DNA of 64,000 nucleotides from Mycoplana azooxidifex. Lineage in GTDB: Bacteria > Pseudomonadota > Alphaproteobacteria > Rhizobiales > Rhizobiaceae. Location: assembly GCF_014196765.1 (NCBI RefSeq), contig NZ_JACIEE010000004.1, positions 46,435-110,434 of the forward strand, written 5' to 3'. The notes under the pieces were generated by a model. That model saw only the letters and a program-made list of their open reading frames with translations. It did no database searches and was not told the DNA's origin. Shown here one piece after another: positions 1 to 8,252 of the stretch. The position numbers and the translations under genes are program-made. Within the stretch, counting starts at the first letter, position 1. Each line of letters starts with the position of its first letter.

Positions 1-666
1 GGCCACGGTGAAGGAAGGCGGCAGCTACAAGCTGACCACCGCCGACCTGAACTTCTCCGACCCCGACGACAGTGCCGCGGGCGTCCGCTTCACCGTTTCC
101 GCGCCGTCGAACGGCAAGGTCCATGTCAACGGCAAGGCCGCAACCAGCTTCACCGGCACCGAGCTTGCCGCCGGCAAGGTCACCTTCGTCCACAACGGTT
201 TGGAGACCACCAAGGCCTCGTTCAAGGTCTCGGTCGAGGACGGCAACGAGGACCGCTCGACGCCGGTCGGCAAGACCTTCAACCTCGGCGTCACCCCGGT
301 CAACGACGCGCCGAAGCTGACGGGCGACCTCAAGGCCACGGTGAAGGAAGGCGGCAGCTACAAGCTGACCACCGCCGACCTGAACTTCTCCGACCCCGAC
401 GACAGTGCCGCGGGCGTCCGCTTCACCGTCTCCGACGCCTCGAACGGCAAGGTCTATGTCAACGGCAAGGCTGCGACGAGCTTCACCGGCACGGAACTCG
501 CCGGCGGCAAGGTCAGTTTCGTCCACTCGGGCGCCGAGTCCACCAAGGCTTCCTTCAAGGTCGCCGTCGAAGACGGCAACGAGGACCGCTCGACGCCGGT
601 CGGCAAGACCTTCAACTTCGGCATCACCCCGGTCAACGACGCGCCGAAGCTGGTCGCCACGCAGAC
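1..666 (+). repeat. Tandem 333-bp coding repeat (two cadherin-like units)
   Basis: The unit beginning at position 1 recurs at position 334, a period of 333 bases or 111 codons. Positions 1-96 and 334-429 are identical; the remainder differs at scattered sites. More units may lie upstream of the window. Confidence 0.9.
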
Positions 667-1492
667 CTTGCTGCAGATCGCAGAGGACGCCTCGACCGCA
701 TCGGCGCGCAAGGTAGCGACGCTGTCGATCTCCGATCCCGACGGCGGCAACAACAAGCTGTCGCTCGCCGGCAGCGATGCCAAGCTGTTCGAGATCAAGA
801 ATGGCGCACTTTGGCTGAAGAAGGGCATTAGCCTCGACTACGAGACCAACCGGTCACTGGACGTCACCGTGCGCCTCGACGATCCCTCGATCGGCACGAA
901 GCACGAGGCAGAGAAATCCTTCAAGGTGGCCGTCACCGATGTGATGGAAACGAGGCACGGCACTTCAGGCAACGACAGGCTGGCCGGCGCCTTGGGCAAG
1001 GACGCCCTTTACGGCAAGGACGGCAACGACGTGCTCGACGGCAAGGGCGGCAACGACATCCTCTCGGGCGGCGCCGGCGATGATCGGCTGATCGGCGGCA
1101 CCGGCAACGACCGACTGACTGGCGGCACCGGTGTGGATACCCTGACCGGCGGTTCCGGCCGCGACACCTTCGTCTTCGCCTCGACAAAGGATACGGGCCT
1201 CGGCAACGACAAGCGCGACACCATCACCGACTTCGTCCATTCGGAAGACAAGCTCGACGTGTCAAAGATCGACGCCGACGGCACGCGCTCCGGCGACCAG
1301 GACTTCGTCTGGCGCGGCAAGGGCGAGTTCACCGGCAAGGCCGGCGAACTGATCTTCCGCACCTTCGACGAAAAGGGCACCACCAACGACCGCACCATCG
1401 TCTACGGCGACACCGACCGCGACCACCGCGCCGATTTCCAGATCGAACTCACCGGCATCATCGGCCTGACCAAGGGGGATTTCATTCTCTGA
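1..1492 (+). CDS. RTX-type secreted protein with cadherin-like repeats, 3' part
   Basis: The reading frame is open at the left window edge, so the true start lies upstream. Two cadherin-like (CSPG/Cadherin_3-like) units of 111 residues lie in tandem, each ending in a VNDAPKL motif, followed by a third, different cadherin-like domain. From about position 958 to 1166 come glycine-aspartate nonapeptides of the GGxGxDxLx type, which bind calcium in RTX proteins. A C-terminal block resembling the serralysin/M10 C-terminal domain follows (DTITDF motif). Such proteins leave through type I secretion using an uncleaved C-terminal signal. The role is probably adhesion or surface interaction; no enzymatic domain is visible in the part present. 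The first 96 bases of the two repeat units are identical, which suggests recent duplication or gene conversion. Confidence 0.85.
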   Translation, partial: ATVKEGGSYKLTTADLNFSDPDDSAAGVRFTVSAPSNGKVHVNGKAATSFTGTELAAGKVTFVHNGLETTKASFKVSVEDGNEDRSTPVGKTFNLGVTPVNDAPKLTGDLKATVKEGGSYKLTTADLNFSDPDDSAAGVRFTVSDASNGKVYVNGKAATSFTGTELAGGKVSFVHSGAESTKASFKVAVEDGNEDRSTPVGKTFNFGITPVNDAPKLVATQTLLQIAEDASTASARKVATLSISDPDGGNNKLSLAGSDAKLFEIKNGALWLKKGISLDYETNRSLDVTVRLDDPSIGTKHEAEKSFKVAVTDVMETRHGTSGNDRLAGALGKDALYGKDGNDVLDGKGGNDILSGGAGDDRLIGGTGNDRLTGGTGVDTLTGGSGRDTFVFASTKDTGLGNDKRDTITDFVHSEDKLDVSKIDADGTRSGDQDFVWRGKGEFTGKAGELIFRTFDEKGTTNDRTIVYGDTDRDHRADFQIELTGIIGLTKGDFIL

Positions 1493-1506
1493 GGCCAACG
1501 GAGGGA

Positions 1507-1528
1507 AGCGATCCGGCCACGGATCGCT
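1507..1528 (+). terminator. Perfect 9-bp hairpin after the RTX gene
   Basis: AGCGATCCG pairs with CGGATCGCT around a GCCA loop, 14 bases after the RTX stop codon. No T-run follows, so it is either a weak terminator or an mRNA 3'-end stabiliser. Confidence 0.45.
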
Positions 1529-1643
1529 ATCGGTCGCCCCAAGCGGAACTGTTGCCATCCGGACGTGAACCTCGAGCACGGCCGGATGGCCCAGCTGCCA
1601 CAGGCAGTAAAACTCTAGCGAAATCAACGGGAAAATCCACTGC

Positions 1644-1728
1644 TGGTGCCCCATGCCGGAATCGAACCAGCACTCCTTTCGGAACTCGATTTTGAGTCGA
1701 GCGCGTCTACCAGTTCCGCCAATGGGGC
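1644..1728 (-). tRNA. tRNA-Leu (anticodon CAA)
   Basis: On the minus strand the acceptor strand GCCCCAT pairs with ATGGGGC, followed by discriminator A and an encoded CCA. The anticodon stem CTCGA/TCGAG encloses the loop CTCAAAA, giving anticodon CAA, which reads UUG. A long variable arm, as expected for a class II leucine tRNA, precedes the T-arm GGTTCGAATCC. Total length is 85 nt including CCA. Confidence 0.95.
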
Positions 1729-1954
1729 ATCGCAGCAGGTGACGGAGAGGCGTCTACCACGGCGGCGAGCCGGCGCGCAAGTCGCAAGCCCCCCGCAGCG
1801 CAAGTCTCCAGGGCCGGCCATAAAACGCAACGCACGACGATTGGCCCGACGGTCTCTGCGGCACACGGCCGCGCCGGCCATAGTGCGGCCGCAGTGACAT
1901 TTACAACAGGGGCGGAGCTGTTAAAGATGCAAACCCTTGAACCGGAACCCATTC

Positions 1955-2545
1955 ATGCTCCGACGCCTCTACGACTGGACCATGTCGCTCGCCGCACGCA
2001 AGTCGGCCGAAGTCTGGCTTGCAGTCATCGCCTTTGTTGAAAGCTCCGTCTTTCTGATCCCCGCCGACGTGCTGTTCCTGCCGATGGGGCTTGCCCGCCC
2101 CGAACGGCTCTGGCGCTATGCGCTGGTGGCGACTGTCGCCTCCGTGCTTGGCGGCGTTGCCGGCTGGTATCTCGGCCACTACGCCTTCGAGGCCATCGCC
2201 AAGCCGGTGCTGGAATTCTATGGTAAGCTCGACGCCTTCGAAGAGCTTCGCACCTCCGTCGGCTATGAGACACTGGTTCTGCTGCTGATCACCTCCGGCC
2301 TGGCGCACCTGCCGCCGATCAAGGTCGTGACCATCCTGTCGGGCGCGGCCAACATCAATCTCGGGCTCTTCATCGTTTCGGCGATCGTCGCCCGCGGTGC
2401 GCGCTTCTTCTTCCTCGCCTGGCTGCTTCGCCGCTATGGCGAGCCGATTCGCGATTTCATCGACAAGCAGCTGGGGCTGATCGCAGGCGTCGGCGCCGGC
2501 TTGCTGATCGCGCTCTATGTCGCCTATCGTTACGTTGCCGCCTGA
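1955..2545 (+). CDS. YqaA/DedA-like inner-membrane protein
   Basis: This 196-residue polytopic protein begins MLRRLYDWT and has several hydrophobic segments, including one near residues 25-45 containing ESSVFLIPAD, a pattern typical of YqaA/DedA (SNARE-associated) proteins. Members are linked to envelope homeostasis and lipid-carrier flipping, but the substrate of this subgroup is unknown. I chose the ATG at 1955; an in-frame TTG at 1937 would add six residues. It directly precedes dsbB (16 bases between stop and start) and is probably cotranscribed with it, which suggests an envelope role. Confidence 0.75.
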   Translation: MLRRLYDWTMSLAARKSAEVWLAVIAFVESSVFLIPADVLFLPMGLARPERLWRYALVATVASVLGGVAGWYLGHYAFEAIAKPVLEFYGKLDAFEELRTSVGYETLVLLLITSGLAHLPPIKVVTILSGAANINLGLFIVSAIVARGARFFFLAWLLRRYGEPIRDFIDKQLGLIAGVGAGLLIALYVAYRYVAA

Positions 2546-2561
2546 ACCAGGAATGCCCGTC

Positions 2562-3071
2562 ATGCCCGCCGCCCTCAGAAACCAGCCCCCCCTGCCTTTC
2601 GCCGTCCTCCTCGCCCTCGGCATGGCCGCCACCGTCGGCGGCGCGCTCGGCTTCGAGCATATCGGCGGCTATATCCCCTGCGCGCTCTGCCTGCTGCAGC
2701 GGCTGCCCTATTACTACGGCATTCCGGTCGCGGTGCTGGCAGCCCTTTCGGCAGCCTTCGGCGGCCCGTCATGGCTGACGCGGGGACTGCTCCTCGTCGG
2801 CTGTGTGATGATGCTGGTCGGCGCGGGCCTGGGCGTCTACCACGCCGGCGCCGAGTGGGGCTTCTGGGAAGGCCCGTCGACCTGCGCGACGACGGCCCAG
2901 GGCATCTCGCAGAATGCCGGCGACCTGCTCGGCGATCTCGACGCCAAGACGCCGCCGTCCTGCACCGAAGCCTCGTTCCGCTACCTCGGCCTTTCCTTCG
3001 CCGGCTGGAACGTAATCGCAAGCCTCATCCTTGCGGCGATTGCTTTCGGCGGCGTGCGTGCGAAGAAATAG
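2562..3071 (+). CDS. dsbB: Disulfide bond formation protein DsbB
   Basis: DsbB reoxidises periplasmic DsbA and passes electrons to quinone. This 169-residue protein shows four hydrophobic spans, the first redox pair as CALC (Cys40, Cys43) and the second periplasmic pair at Cys108 and Cys134, so both essential disulfides are present. The start at 2562 has an AGGA ribosome-binding site nine bases upstream; the ATG at 2553 sits too close to the same site. It follows the YqaA-like gene closely. Its length matches the DsbB family. Confidence 0.88.
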   Translation: MPAALRNQPPLPFAVLLALGMAATVGGALGFEHIGGYIPCALCLLQRLPYYYGIPVAVLAALSAAFGGPSWLTRGLLLVGCVMMLVGAGLGVYHAGAEWGFWEGPSTCATTAQGISQNAGDLLGDLDAKTPPSCTEASFRYLGLSFAGWNVIASLILAAIAFGGVRAKK

Positions 3072-3171
3072 ATCCAAGGGGCCAACCGGCGCAGCGATGC
3101 ACCGGTCTTGTCCGGCCAGTCTACCCGGCCGGCGCCGAGTCCGAATTCCGCCTGCCGGGATGCGCGCCGTG

Positions 3172-3729
3172 TCAGGGCTGCAGTTCGACGTCCCAGTAGA
3201 GGTAGTCCATCCAGCTTTCATGCAGGTAGTTCGGCGGGAAAAGACGGCCGTTGTTGTGCAGGTCCTGCACCGTCGGCTGGTACGGCCGCTGGTGCGGGAC
3301 CATGCCCGCCTGCTTCGGCAGCTTGCTGCCCTTGCGCAGGTTGCAGGGCGAGCAGGCCGCGACCACGTTGCACCAGGTCGTCTCGCCGCCATGCGCGCGC
3401 GGAACGACATGGTCGAAGGTCAGGTCGTCCGGCGAGCCGCAATACTGGCATTCGAACCGGTCGCGCAGGAACACGTTGAACCGCGTGAAGGCGGGATGAC
3501 GCGAAGGCTGCACATAGGTCTTCAGGCTGACGACGCTCGGCAGCCGCATGGTGAAGCTCGGTGAAGAAACCGAGTGTTCGTATTCCGCGATGATGTTCAC
3601 ACGGTCGAGGAAGACTGCCTTGATCGCGTCCTGCCAGGACCAGAGCGACAAGGGATAATAACTCAGTGGCCTGTAGTCAGCGTTCAGGACGAGCGCCGGC
3701 AGGGCCTGTGGTGAAACAGAAATCGTCAA
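3172..3729 (-). CDS. HNH endonuclease
   Basis: This 185-residue protein carries a C-terminal HNH nuclease fold: CQYC (Cys94, Cys97), the metal site DH at 106-107, and the CxxCN pair Cys126/Cys129 followed by LRKGSKLP. The paired cysteines form the structural zinc knuckle. The N-terminal 85 residues are an uncharacterised family-specific extension. The start is TTG at 3729, supported by a well-placed AGGAG six bases upstream; no ATG is available nearby. Family members are chromosomal stand-alone genes of unknown target, so a housekeeping role is more likely than a mobile one. The adjacent minus-strand glycosylase hints at DNA repair, but this is only an inference. Confidence 0.85.
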   Translation of the reverse strand: MTISVSPQALPALVLNADYRPLSYYPLSLWSWQDAIKAVFLDRVNIIAEYEHSVSSPSFTMRLPSVVSLKTYVQPSRHPAFTRFNVFLRDRFECQYCGSPDDLTFDHVVPRAHGGETTWCNVVAACSPCNLRKGSKLPKQAGMVPHQRPYQPTVQDLHNNGRLFPPNYLHESWMDYLYWDVELQP

Positions 3730-3851
3730 GTGATTCTCCTGACCGATTCGGCATCTGCACCTCTATATTAGGCCCGTTGTTACAGCATTGTGAAGCCGGA
3801 AAGAAAATGCGCAGCGCGGATTTAACCCTTTGCAACCCTCTCGCGAAAGCC

Positions 3852-4502
3852 TCACGCAAGCGGCGTGCCGTCGCGGCGCATCTGGCGGGCATAATAGGCC
3901 CAGAAAAGCCGCGCCGAGACGCCGCGCCAGGGCGACCACATCTGCGCGATCTGCTCGAGTTCGGCGGCCGAAGGACGGACGGGGAGGCCGAGCGCATGGC
4001 CGACCGCATTCTGCAGTGCCACGTCGCCGGAAGGGAAGATGTCGGGATGGCCGGCGCAGAAGAGGAGGTAGACCTCCGCGGTCCATCGACCGACCCCCTT
4101 GATCGCCGTCAGCGCCCGGATCGCCGCGACCGCGTCCAGGTGACAGACAGCATCGAGGTCGACGTCGCCGCGGTCGACCGCCGCGGCGACGCGCTTGAGC
4201 GTCTCGGCCTTGGCGCGCGAGAGCCCCGCGGCACGGTTGTCCGCCTCGCTGAGCCCGAGAATGTGATGCGGCGTGATCTCGCCGGCGATCGTCTCCAGCT
4301 TGCGCCAGATCGCGTCGGCGCTCGCACGCGAGACCATCTGCGAGACGATGATGCCGGCAAGGCCCCGATAGCCGGGATCGTGCAGGCGCAACGGCACCGG
4401 GCCGGCCTTGTCGATCACGGTGAACAGGCGCGCATCGAGAAGCGCCAGGTCCACGAGGCCGGCGGAGACGTCCGCCTCCGATCTGATCATGTGCAACTGC
4501 AT
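3852..4502 (-). CDS. DNA-3-methyladenine glycosylase II (AlkA-like, HhH-GPD)
   Basis: The enzyme would remove alkylated bases to start base-excision repair. In 216 residues it shows the helix-hairpin-helix at about 131-145 (LTAIKGVGRWTAE) and the catalytic aspartate of the GPD loop at about residue 160 (FPSGDVALQ). It lacks the N-terminal AlkA domain, so it belongs to the short MagI/AlkA-like class. I chose the ATG at 4502, preceded by GGGA at proper spacing; a longer frame to 4601 would run into the divergent gluQ. It sits between the HNH nuclease and gluQ. Confidence 0.85.
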   Translation of the reverse strand: MQLHMIRSEADVSAGLVDLALLDARLFTVIDKAGPVPLRLHDPGYRGLAGIIVSQMVSRASADAIWRKLETIAGEITPHHILGLSEADNRAAGLSRAKAETLKRVAAAVDRGDVDLDAVCHLDAVAAIRALTAIKGVGRWTAEVYLLFCAGHPDIFPSGDVALQNAVGHALGLPVRPSAAELEQIAQMWSPWRGVSARLFWAYYARQMRRDGTPLA

Positions 4503-4582
4503 GCCGTTCCCAGTGTTGATCTTTCGCCCGTCCGGACAGACTGCCCATTGGCCACAGCGACCATTTCGTGCATGAGCATCTG

Positions 4583-5521
4583 ATGGACAAGCCGTCGCCA
4601 AAGCAAGCCGTACTGCGCTTCGCCCCGAGCCCCAACGGGCTCCTGCATCTCGGCCATGCCTATTCGGCCCTTCTCAACCACGGCCTGGCCACGACGAACG
4701 GCGGACGGTTCCTGCTGCGGATCGAGGACATCGATATCGCGCGTTGCCGGCCAGAATATGAAGAGGCGATCTACCGCGACCTCCACTGGCTGGGACTGGA
4801 CTGGGAGCATCCGGTACGCCGCCAATCGGAGCATTTTTCGTTCTACCAGCGGGCGCTCGGGGATCTGATCGATCGCGGCCTTGCCTATCCGGCATTCCTG
4901 AGCCGCGGCGAAGTGCGCCAACGCGTGGCGGCATGCGAGGCCTCGGGCAAGGCCTGGCCGCGCGATCCTGACGGGGCGCCCTGCTATCCGACGGAGGAGC
5001 GCAAACTCGACCGCGCGACAACGAGGCGCTGGATCGCCGAGGGCCGCCAGCATGCCTGGCGCCTCGATATAGTGGCCGCGACAGCGGCGACCGGCGACCG
5101 GCTGGCCGGTCGTCCGCTCGCCTGGAACGATACCGGATACGGCCCGCAAGGGCAGACGGGAACGGTCCCCGCACGACCCGAGCGCTGGGGCGACGTCATC
5201 CTGTCGCGGTCCGACGCGCCGTCGAGCTACCACCTTTCTGTAACGCTGGACGATGCCCTGCAGGGCGTGACCCATGTCGTGCGCGGTCAGGATCTCTTCC
5301 ACGCCACCGCCGTCCACCGCCTGCTGCAGGTCCTGCTCGATCTGCCGGAGCCCGCATACCACCACCACGGGCTGGTGATGGGCGAAGACGGCAGGAAGCT
5401 ATCCAAGAGCAACAGGGATACGGGGATCGCGGCCTACCGGGACAAAGGGCTTTCACCGTCGGACCTGCGCCTGCTGTTCGCGCGCGATGGCCTCGTCCTC
5501 GATGGGCTCCTCCTCGACTGA
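4583..5521 (+). CDS. gluQ: Glutamyl-Q tRNA(Asp) synthetase
   Basis: GluQ-RS attaches glutamate to the queuosine base in tRNA-Asp. The 312-residue protein is a truncated class I glutamyl-tRNA synthetase with HLGH at 22-25 (HIGH motif), KLSKS near residue 272 (KMSKS motif), and no anticodon-binding domain. The cysteine pair of the E. coli zinc site is not evident, as AFLSR stands where a CxC would be expected. The ATG at 4583 starts the conserved core. The last 69 bases overlap the convergent YihY gene. It links functionally to the queuosine-precursor transporter and its riboswitch at about 35 kb. Confidence 0.92.
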   Translation: MDKPSPKQAVLRFAPSPNGLLHLGHAYSALLNHGLATTNGGRFLLRIEDIDIARCRPEYEEAIYRDLHWLGLDWEHPVRRQSEHFSFYQRALGDLIDRGLAYPAFLSRGEVRQRVAACEASGKAWPRDPDGAPCYPTEERKLDRATTRRWIAEGRQHAWRLDIVAATAATGDRLAGRPLAWNDTGYGPQGQTGTVPARPERWGDVILSRSDAPSSYHLSVTLDDALQGVTHVVRGQDLFHATAVHRLLQVLLDLPEPAYHHHGLVMGEDGRKLSKSNRDTGIAAYRDKGLSPSDLRLLFARDGLVLDGLLLD

Positions 5522-6406
5522 GCTCTCCCGCAGCACCGGCTTCCTGCCGCGCAGGCGGTCCAGGATCACGCGCTTGACCCGGTACTTCAGGAGCGCCGCA
5601 TTGATCTCCGCTCCGAGAATGAAAATCACGCCTATGATGTAGAGGAAGACCAGCGCGATCATGATCGACGCCAGGCCCGCATAGGTCTTCACATAGGTGG
5701 AGAATGCCGCGAGGTAGGAGGCGAACAGATAGGCGCCGATGGTCCATGCGACGAGCGTCAGGATGATTCCGGGCAGTACGTCCGCGATGCGGCGGTGGCC
5801 GGCAGGCAGCCAGAGATGGGCGATCAGGAGCCCGACGAACAGCACCACCAGCGTTCCGAAGATGCCCCACTCCAGGACCAGCGAATACACGTATCCAAGC
5901 CAGGGGATCCACTGGTCGGTGGCCCGCACAGCGAGCGGCGCGGCAACCAGCACGATGCTGATCGCCGCCAGCGCCACCACGCCGAGGACGACGAAACCCA
6001 GGCTGGCGAGGCGCGTGACATACCACCATCGCGTCTCCGCCACGCGGTAGGCGCGGTTCAGCGACGCCCGCAGCGCCTCGACCCCGTTGGAGGCGAAGTA
6101 GGCCGCCGCCAGCACTGACACTGTTGCGAGCCCCCCGCGCGGGATCGTCAGCACCGCCACGACCTCGCGGGAAATCGGGTCCGCGATCGACGTCGGCCAG
6201 GTATCGAAGATCAGATGGACAGCGGTATCGGCGAACTGGTCGGCCCCGAGAAAGGAGCCGAGCGCTGTGCCGAAAATCAGGAAGGGAAAGACGGCCAGCA
6301 ACGTCGAAAGAGCGACGTGGCTCGCCATGGCCCAGCCGTCGTCCTCGGTGAAATGCCAGATCGCGTCGAACACGACCTTGTAGAGGAGGCGTAGAGCGGT
6401 CGGCAT
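5453..6406 (-). CDS. YihY/BrkB family inner-membrane protein
   Basis: This 317-residue integral membrane protein has about six hydrophobic segments and the GAEINAALLKY signature near the C terminus, both typical of YihY/BrkB. The charged tail is rich in Glu and Arg. The biochemical function of the family is unknown; early claims of ribonuclease BN activity were withdrawn. I chose the ATG at 6406 because GGGGAGG lies just upstream. The 3' end overlaps gluQ by 69 bases in the convergent orientation, so the tails of the two mRNAs would be complementary. Confidence 0.85.
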   Translation of the reverse strand: MPTALRLLYKVVFDAIWHFTEDDGWAMASHVALSTLLAVFPFLIFGTALGSFLGADQFADTAVHLIFDTWPTSIADPISREVVAVLTIPRGGLATVSVLAAAYFASNGVEALRASLNRAYRVAETRWWYVTRLASLGFVVLGVVALAAISIVLVAAPLAVRATDQWIPWLGYVYSLVLEWGIFGTLVVLFVGLLIAHLWLPAGHRRIADVLPGIILTLVAWTIGAYLFASYLAAFSTYVKTYAGLASIMIALVFLYIIGVIFILGAEINAALLKYRVKRVILDRLRGRKPVLRESSVEEEPIEDEAIAREQQAQVRR

Positions 6407-6513
6407 GTCCCTCCCCTTCGTTGGCCACCTCTCCATCGAGGCGGGCCCTGTTGGCGCGATTGCCAGCGCTCGGTGAATATGGGAAACGAAACGGAATTTG
6501 TACAGGAAATCGC

Positions 6514-7359
6514 ATGGCCGATCCCGTCTGCAGAACAAGAACGATCATCGTCACCGGGTGTTCCTCCGGGATCGGCGCCTATTGCGCCCGGGCGCTGAAG
6601 GCCGATGGCTGGCGGGTGTTCGCCACGGTGCGCAAGGAGGCCGATCGTCCCCCGCTGGAGGCAGACGGCATCGAGGCGCTGATCATGGACTACACCGATC
6701 CGGCCTCGATCGCCGCACTCGCCGACACCGTGCTCGAACGCACCGGCGGGCGGCTCGACGCCCTGTTCAACAACGGCGCCTATGGCCAGGCCGGCGCTGT
6801 GGAGGACCTGCCGGTCGAGGCGTTGCGCCAGCAGTTCGAGACCAACGTCTTCGGCTGGCACGACCTCACCCGCCGCCTCGTCCCCGCCATGCGCAGGCAG
6901 GGCCACGGTCGGATCGTGCAGTGCTCGTCCATCCTCGGCCTCGTGCCCTATCGCTGGCGCGGCGCCTACAATGCCTCGAAGTTCGCCCTCGAGGGCCTGT
7001 CGCTGACGCTGCGCATGGAGCTTGCCGGCTCGGGCATCCATGTCAGCCTGATCGAGCCCGGACCGATCGAATCGCGCTTCACCGCCAATGCGATCGCCCA
7101 CATCGAGAAGCACATAGACCTCGAGGGCTCGGTCCATGCGGAGGAATACCGACGGCAGATGCGGCGGCTGAGCGGCGAGAGCGGGCCGGCCCGCGGCAAG
7201 CTCGGCCCGGACGCCGTCTATGACGTCCTCAGGCACGCGCTGAATGCGCGCGCGCCGCGCCCGCACTACATCGTCACCTCGCCCGCCAGGAAGGGCGCGC
7301 TGTTGAAGAAGCTGCTGCCCGCCTCGCTCTTCTACCGCATCATCGGCCGGCTGGGATGA
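6514..7359 (+). CDS. Short-chain dehydrogenase/reductase
   Basis: A classical SDR of 281 residues with the cofactor motif TGCSSGIG at 14-21, an NNGAYG variant of NNAG at 86-91, the catalytic serine in QCSS at about 139, and Y152xxxK156. The aspartate near residue 60 (MDYTDP) is in the usual adenine-site position. The substrate cannot be told. The start at 6514 is supported by AGGAAA seven bases upstream. It is divergent from YihY, with 107 bases between them. Confidence 0.85.
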   Translation: MADPVCRTRTIIVTGCSSGIGAYCARALKADGWRVFATVRKEADRPPLEADGIEALIMDYTDPASIAALADTVLERTGGRLDALFNNGAYGQAGAVEDLPVEALRQQFETNVFGWHDLTRRLVPAMRRQGHGRIVQCSSILGLVPYRWRGAYNASKFALEGLSLTLRMELAGSGIHVSLIEPGPIESRFTANAIAHIEKHIDLEGSVHAEEYRRQMRRLSGESGPARGKLGPDAVYDVLRHALNARAPRPHYIVTSPARKGALLKKLLPASLFYRIIGRLG

Positions 7360-7415
7360 AGCGCCCGCCGAAACAGTCTCTGGACATTACCCTTCGAACA
7401 GCGGAATCTTGATGA

Positions 7416-7619
7416 ATGTCTACTTTCCTGACCTACCTCACCCTCATCGTCATGGGCCTTGTCGCGATCGTTCTGATCCGCGGCCTGGCAAACATGCTCA
7501 AGGGAGGAAGCGGCAACAAGTCCAACAAGCTGATGCAGATGCGCATCCTGCTGCAGGCGGTCGCCCTCATCCTCATCATGCTGACGCTGTGGGTGACCGG
7601 CGGCGGCAGGCCGTCATAG
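7416..7619 (+). CDS. Small twin-transmembrane protein (HIG1-like)
   Basis: The 67-residue protein consists of two hydrophobic segments (about 6-28 and 44-62) joined by a basic, Gly/Asn/Lys-rich loop. This layout matches HIG1-type twin-transmembrane proteins, which in some bacteria associate with cytochrome oxidase; that link is family knowledge, not shown here. The ATG at 7416 fits the hydrophobic profile. It lies 23 bases ahead of the adenosyltransferase gene and is probably cotranscribed with it. Confidence 0.7.
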   Translation: MSTFLTYLTLIVMGLVAIVLIRGLANMLKGGSGNKSNKLMQMRILLQAVALILIMLTLWVTGGGRPS

Positions 7620-7642
7620 GGGCCGTCATAGGGAGTGCCGCC

Positions 7643-8221
7643 ATGGTCAAGCTGAACAAGATCTACACCCGCACCGGCGACGATGGCACGACCGGCCTGG
7701 TTTCGGGCGCGCGCCGAAAGAAGCATGACGCCCGCGTCGGTGCCTACGGGGACGTCGACGAGACGAATGCGCAGATCGGGATAGCGCGCCAGCATGCGGC
7801 GACCTTCCCCGATCTCGACAGGATGCTGATGCGCATCCAGAACGACCTGTTCGACCTGGGTGCCGACCTCGCCACGCCCGCGACCGGCGAGAAGCCCGCA
7901 TACGAGCCGCTGCGCATCGTCCAGAGCCAGGTCGACAGGCTCGAGGCCGAGATCGACAGGCTCAATGCGGACCTTTCACCGCTGCGCTCCTTCGTGCTGC
8001 CCGGCGGCTCCCCGCTCGCAGCCGTCCTCCACGTCGCCCGGACCGTGGCGCGGCGCGCCGAGCGACGGATCGTCGAATTGGCCGAACGAGAGGGAGAAGC
8101 CGTCTCGAAGGAAGCGATCGCCTATATCAACCGCCTGTCGGATTTCCTCTTCGTCGCCGCCCGCTGGGCGAACGACAAGGGTTCTCTGGACGTGCTGTGG
8201 GTTCCGGGACAGAATAGGTAA
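7643..8221 (+). CDS. pduO: Cob(I)alamin adenosyltransferase, PduO type
   Basis: The enzyme transfers an adenosyl group from ATP to cob(I)alamin to make adenosylcobalamin. The 192-residue sequence has the N-terminal nucleotide motif TRTGDDGTTGL at about 9-19, the Asp-Glu-containing GDVDETNAQIG, and the C-terminal RLSDFLFVAARW helix, all diagnostic of the PduO/EutT-like family. GGGAG lies ahead of the ATG at 7643. It complements the cobaltochelatase genes elsewhere in the window. Confidence 0.92.
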   Translation: MVKLNKIYTRTGDDGTTGLVSGARRKKHDARVGAYGDVDETNAQIGIARQHAATFPDLDRMLMRIQNDLFDLGADLATPATGEKPAYEPLRIVQSQVDRLEAEIDRLNADLSPLRSFVLPGGSPLAAVLHVARTVARRAERRIVELAEREGEAVSKEAIAYINRLSDFLFVAARWANDKGSLDVLWVPGQNR

Positions 8222-8252
8222 CGGACGGCGTATCCCGAACGAAAGGACGTTC

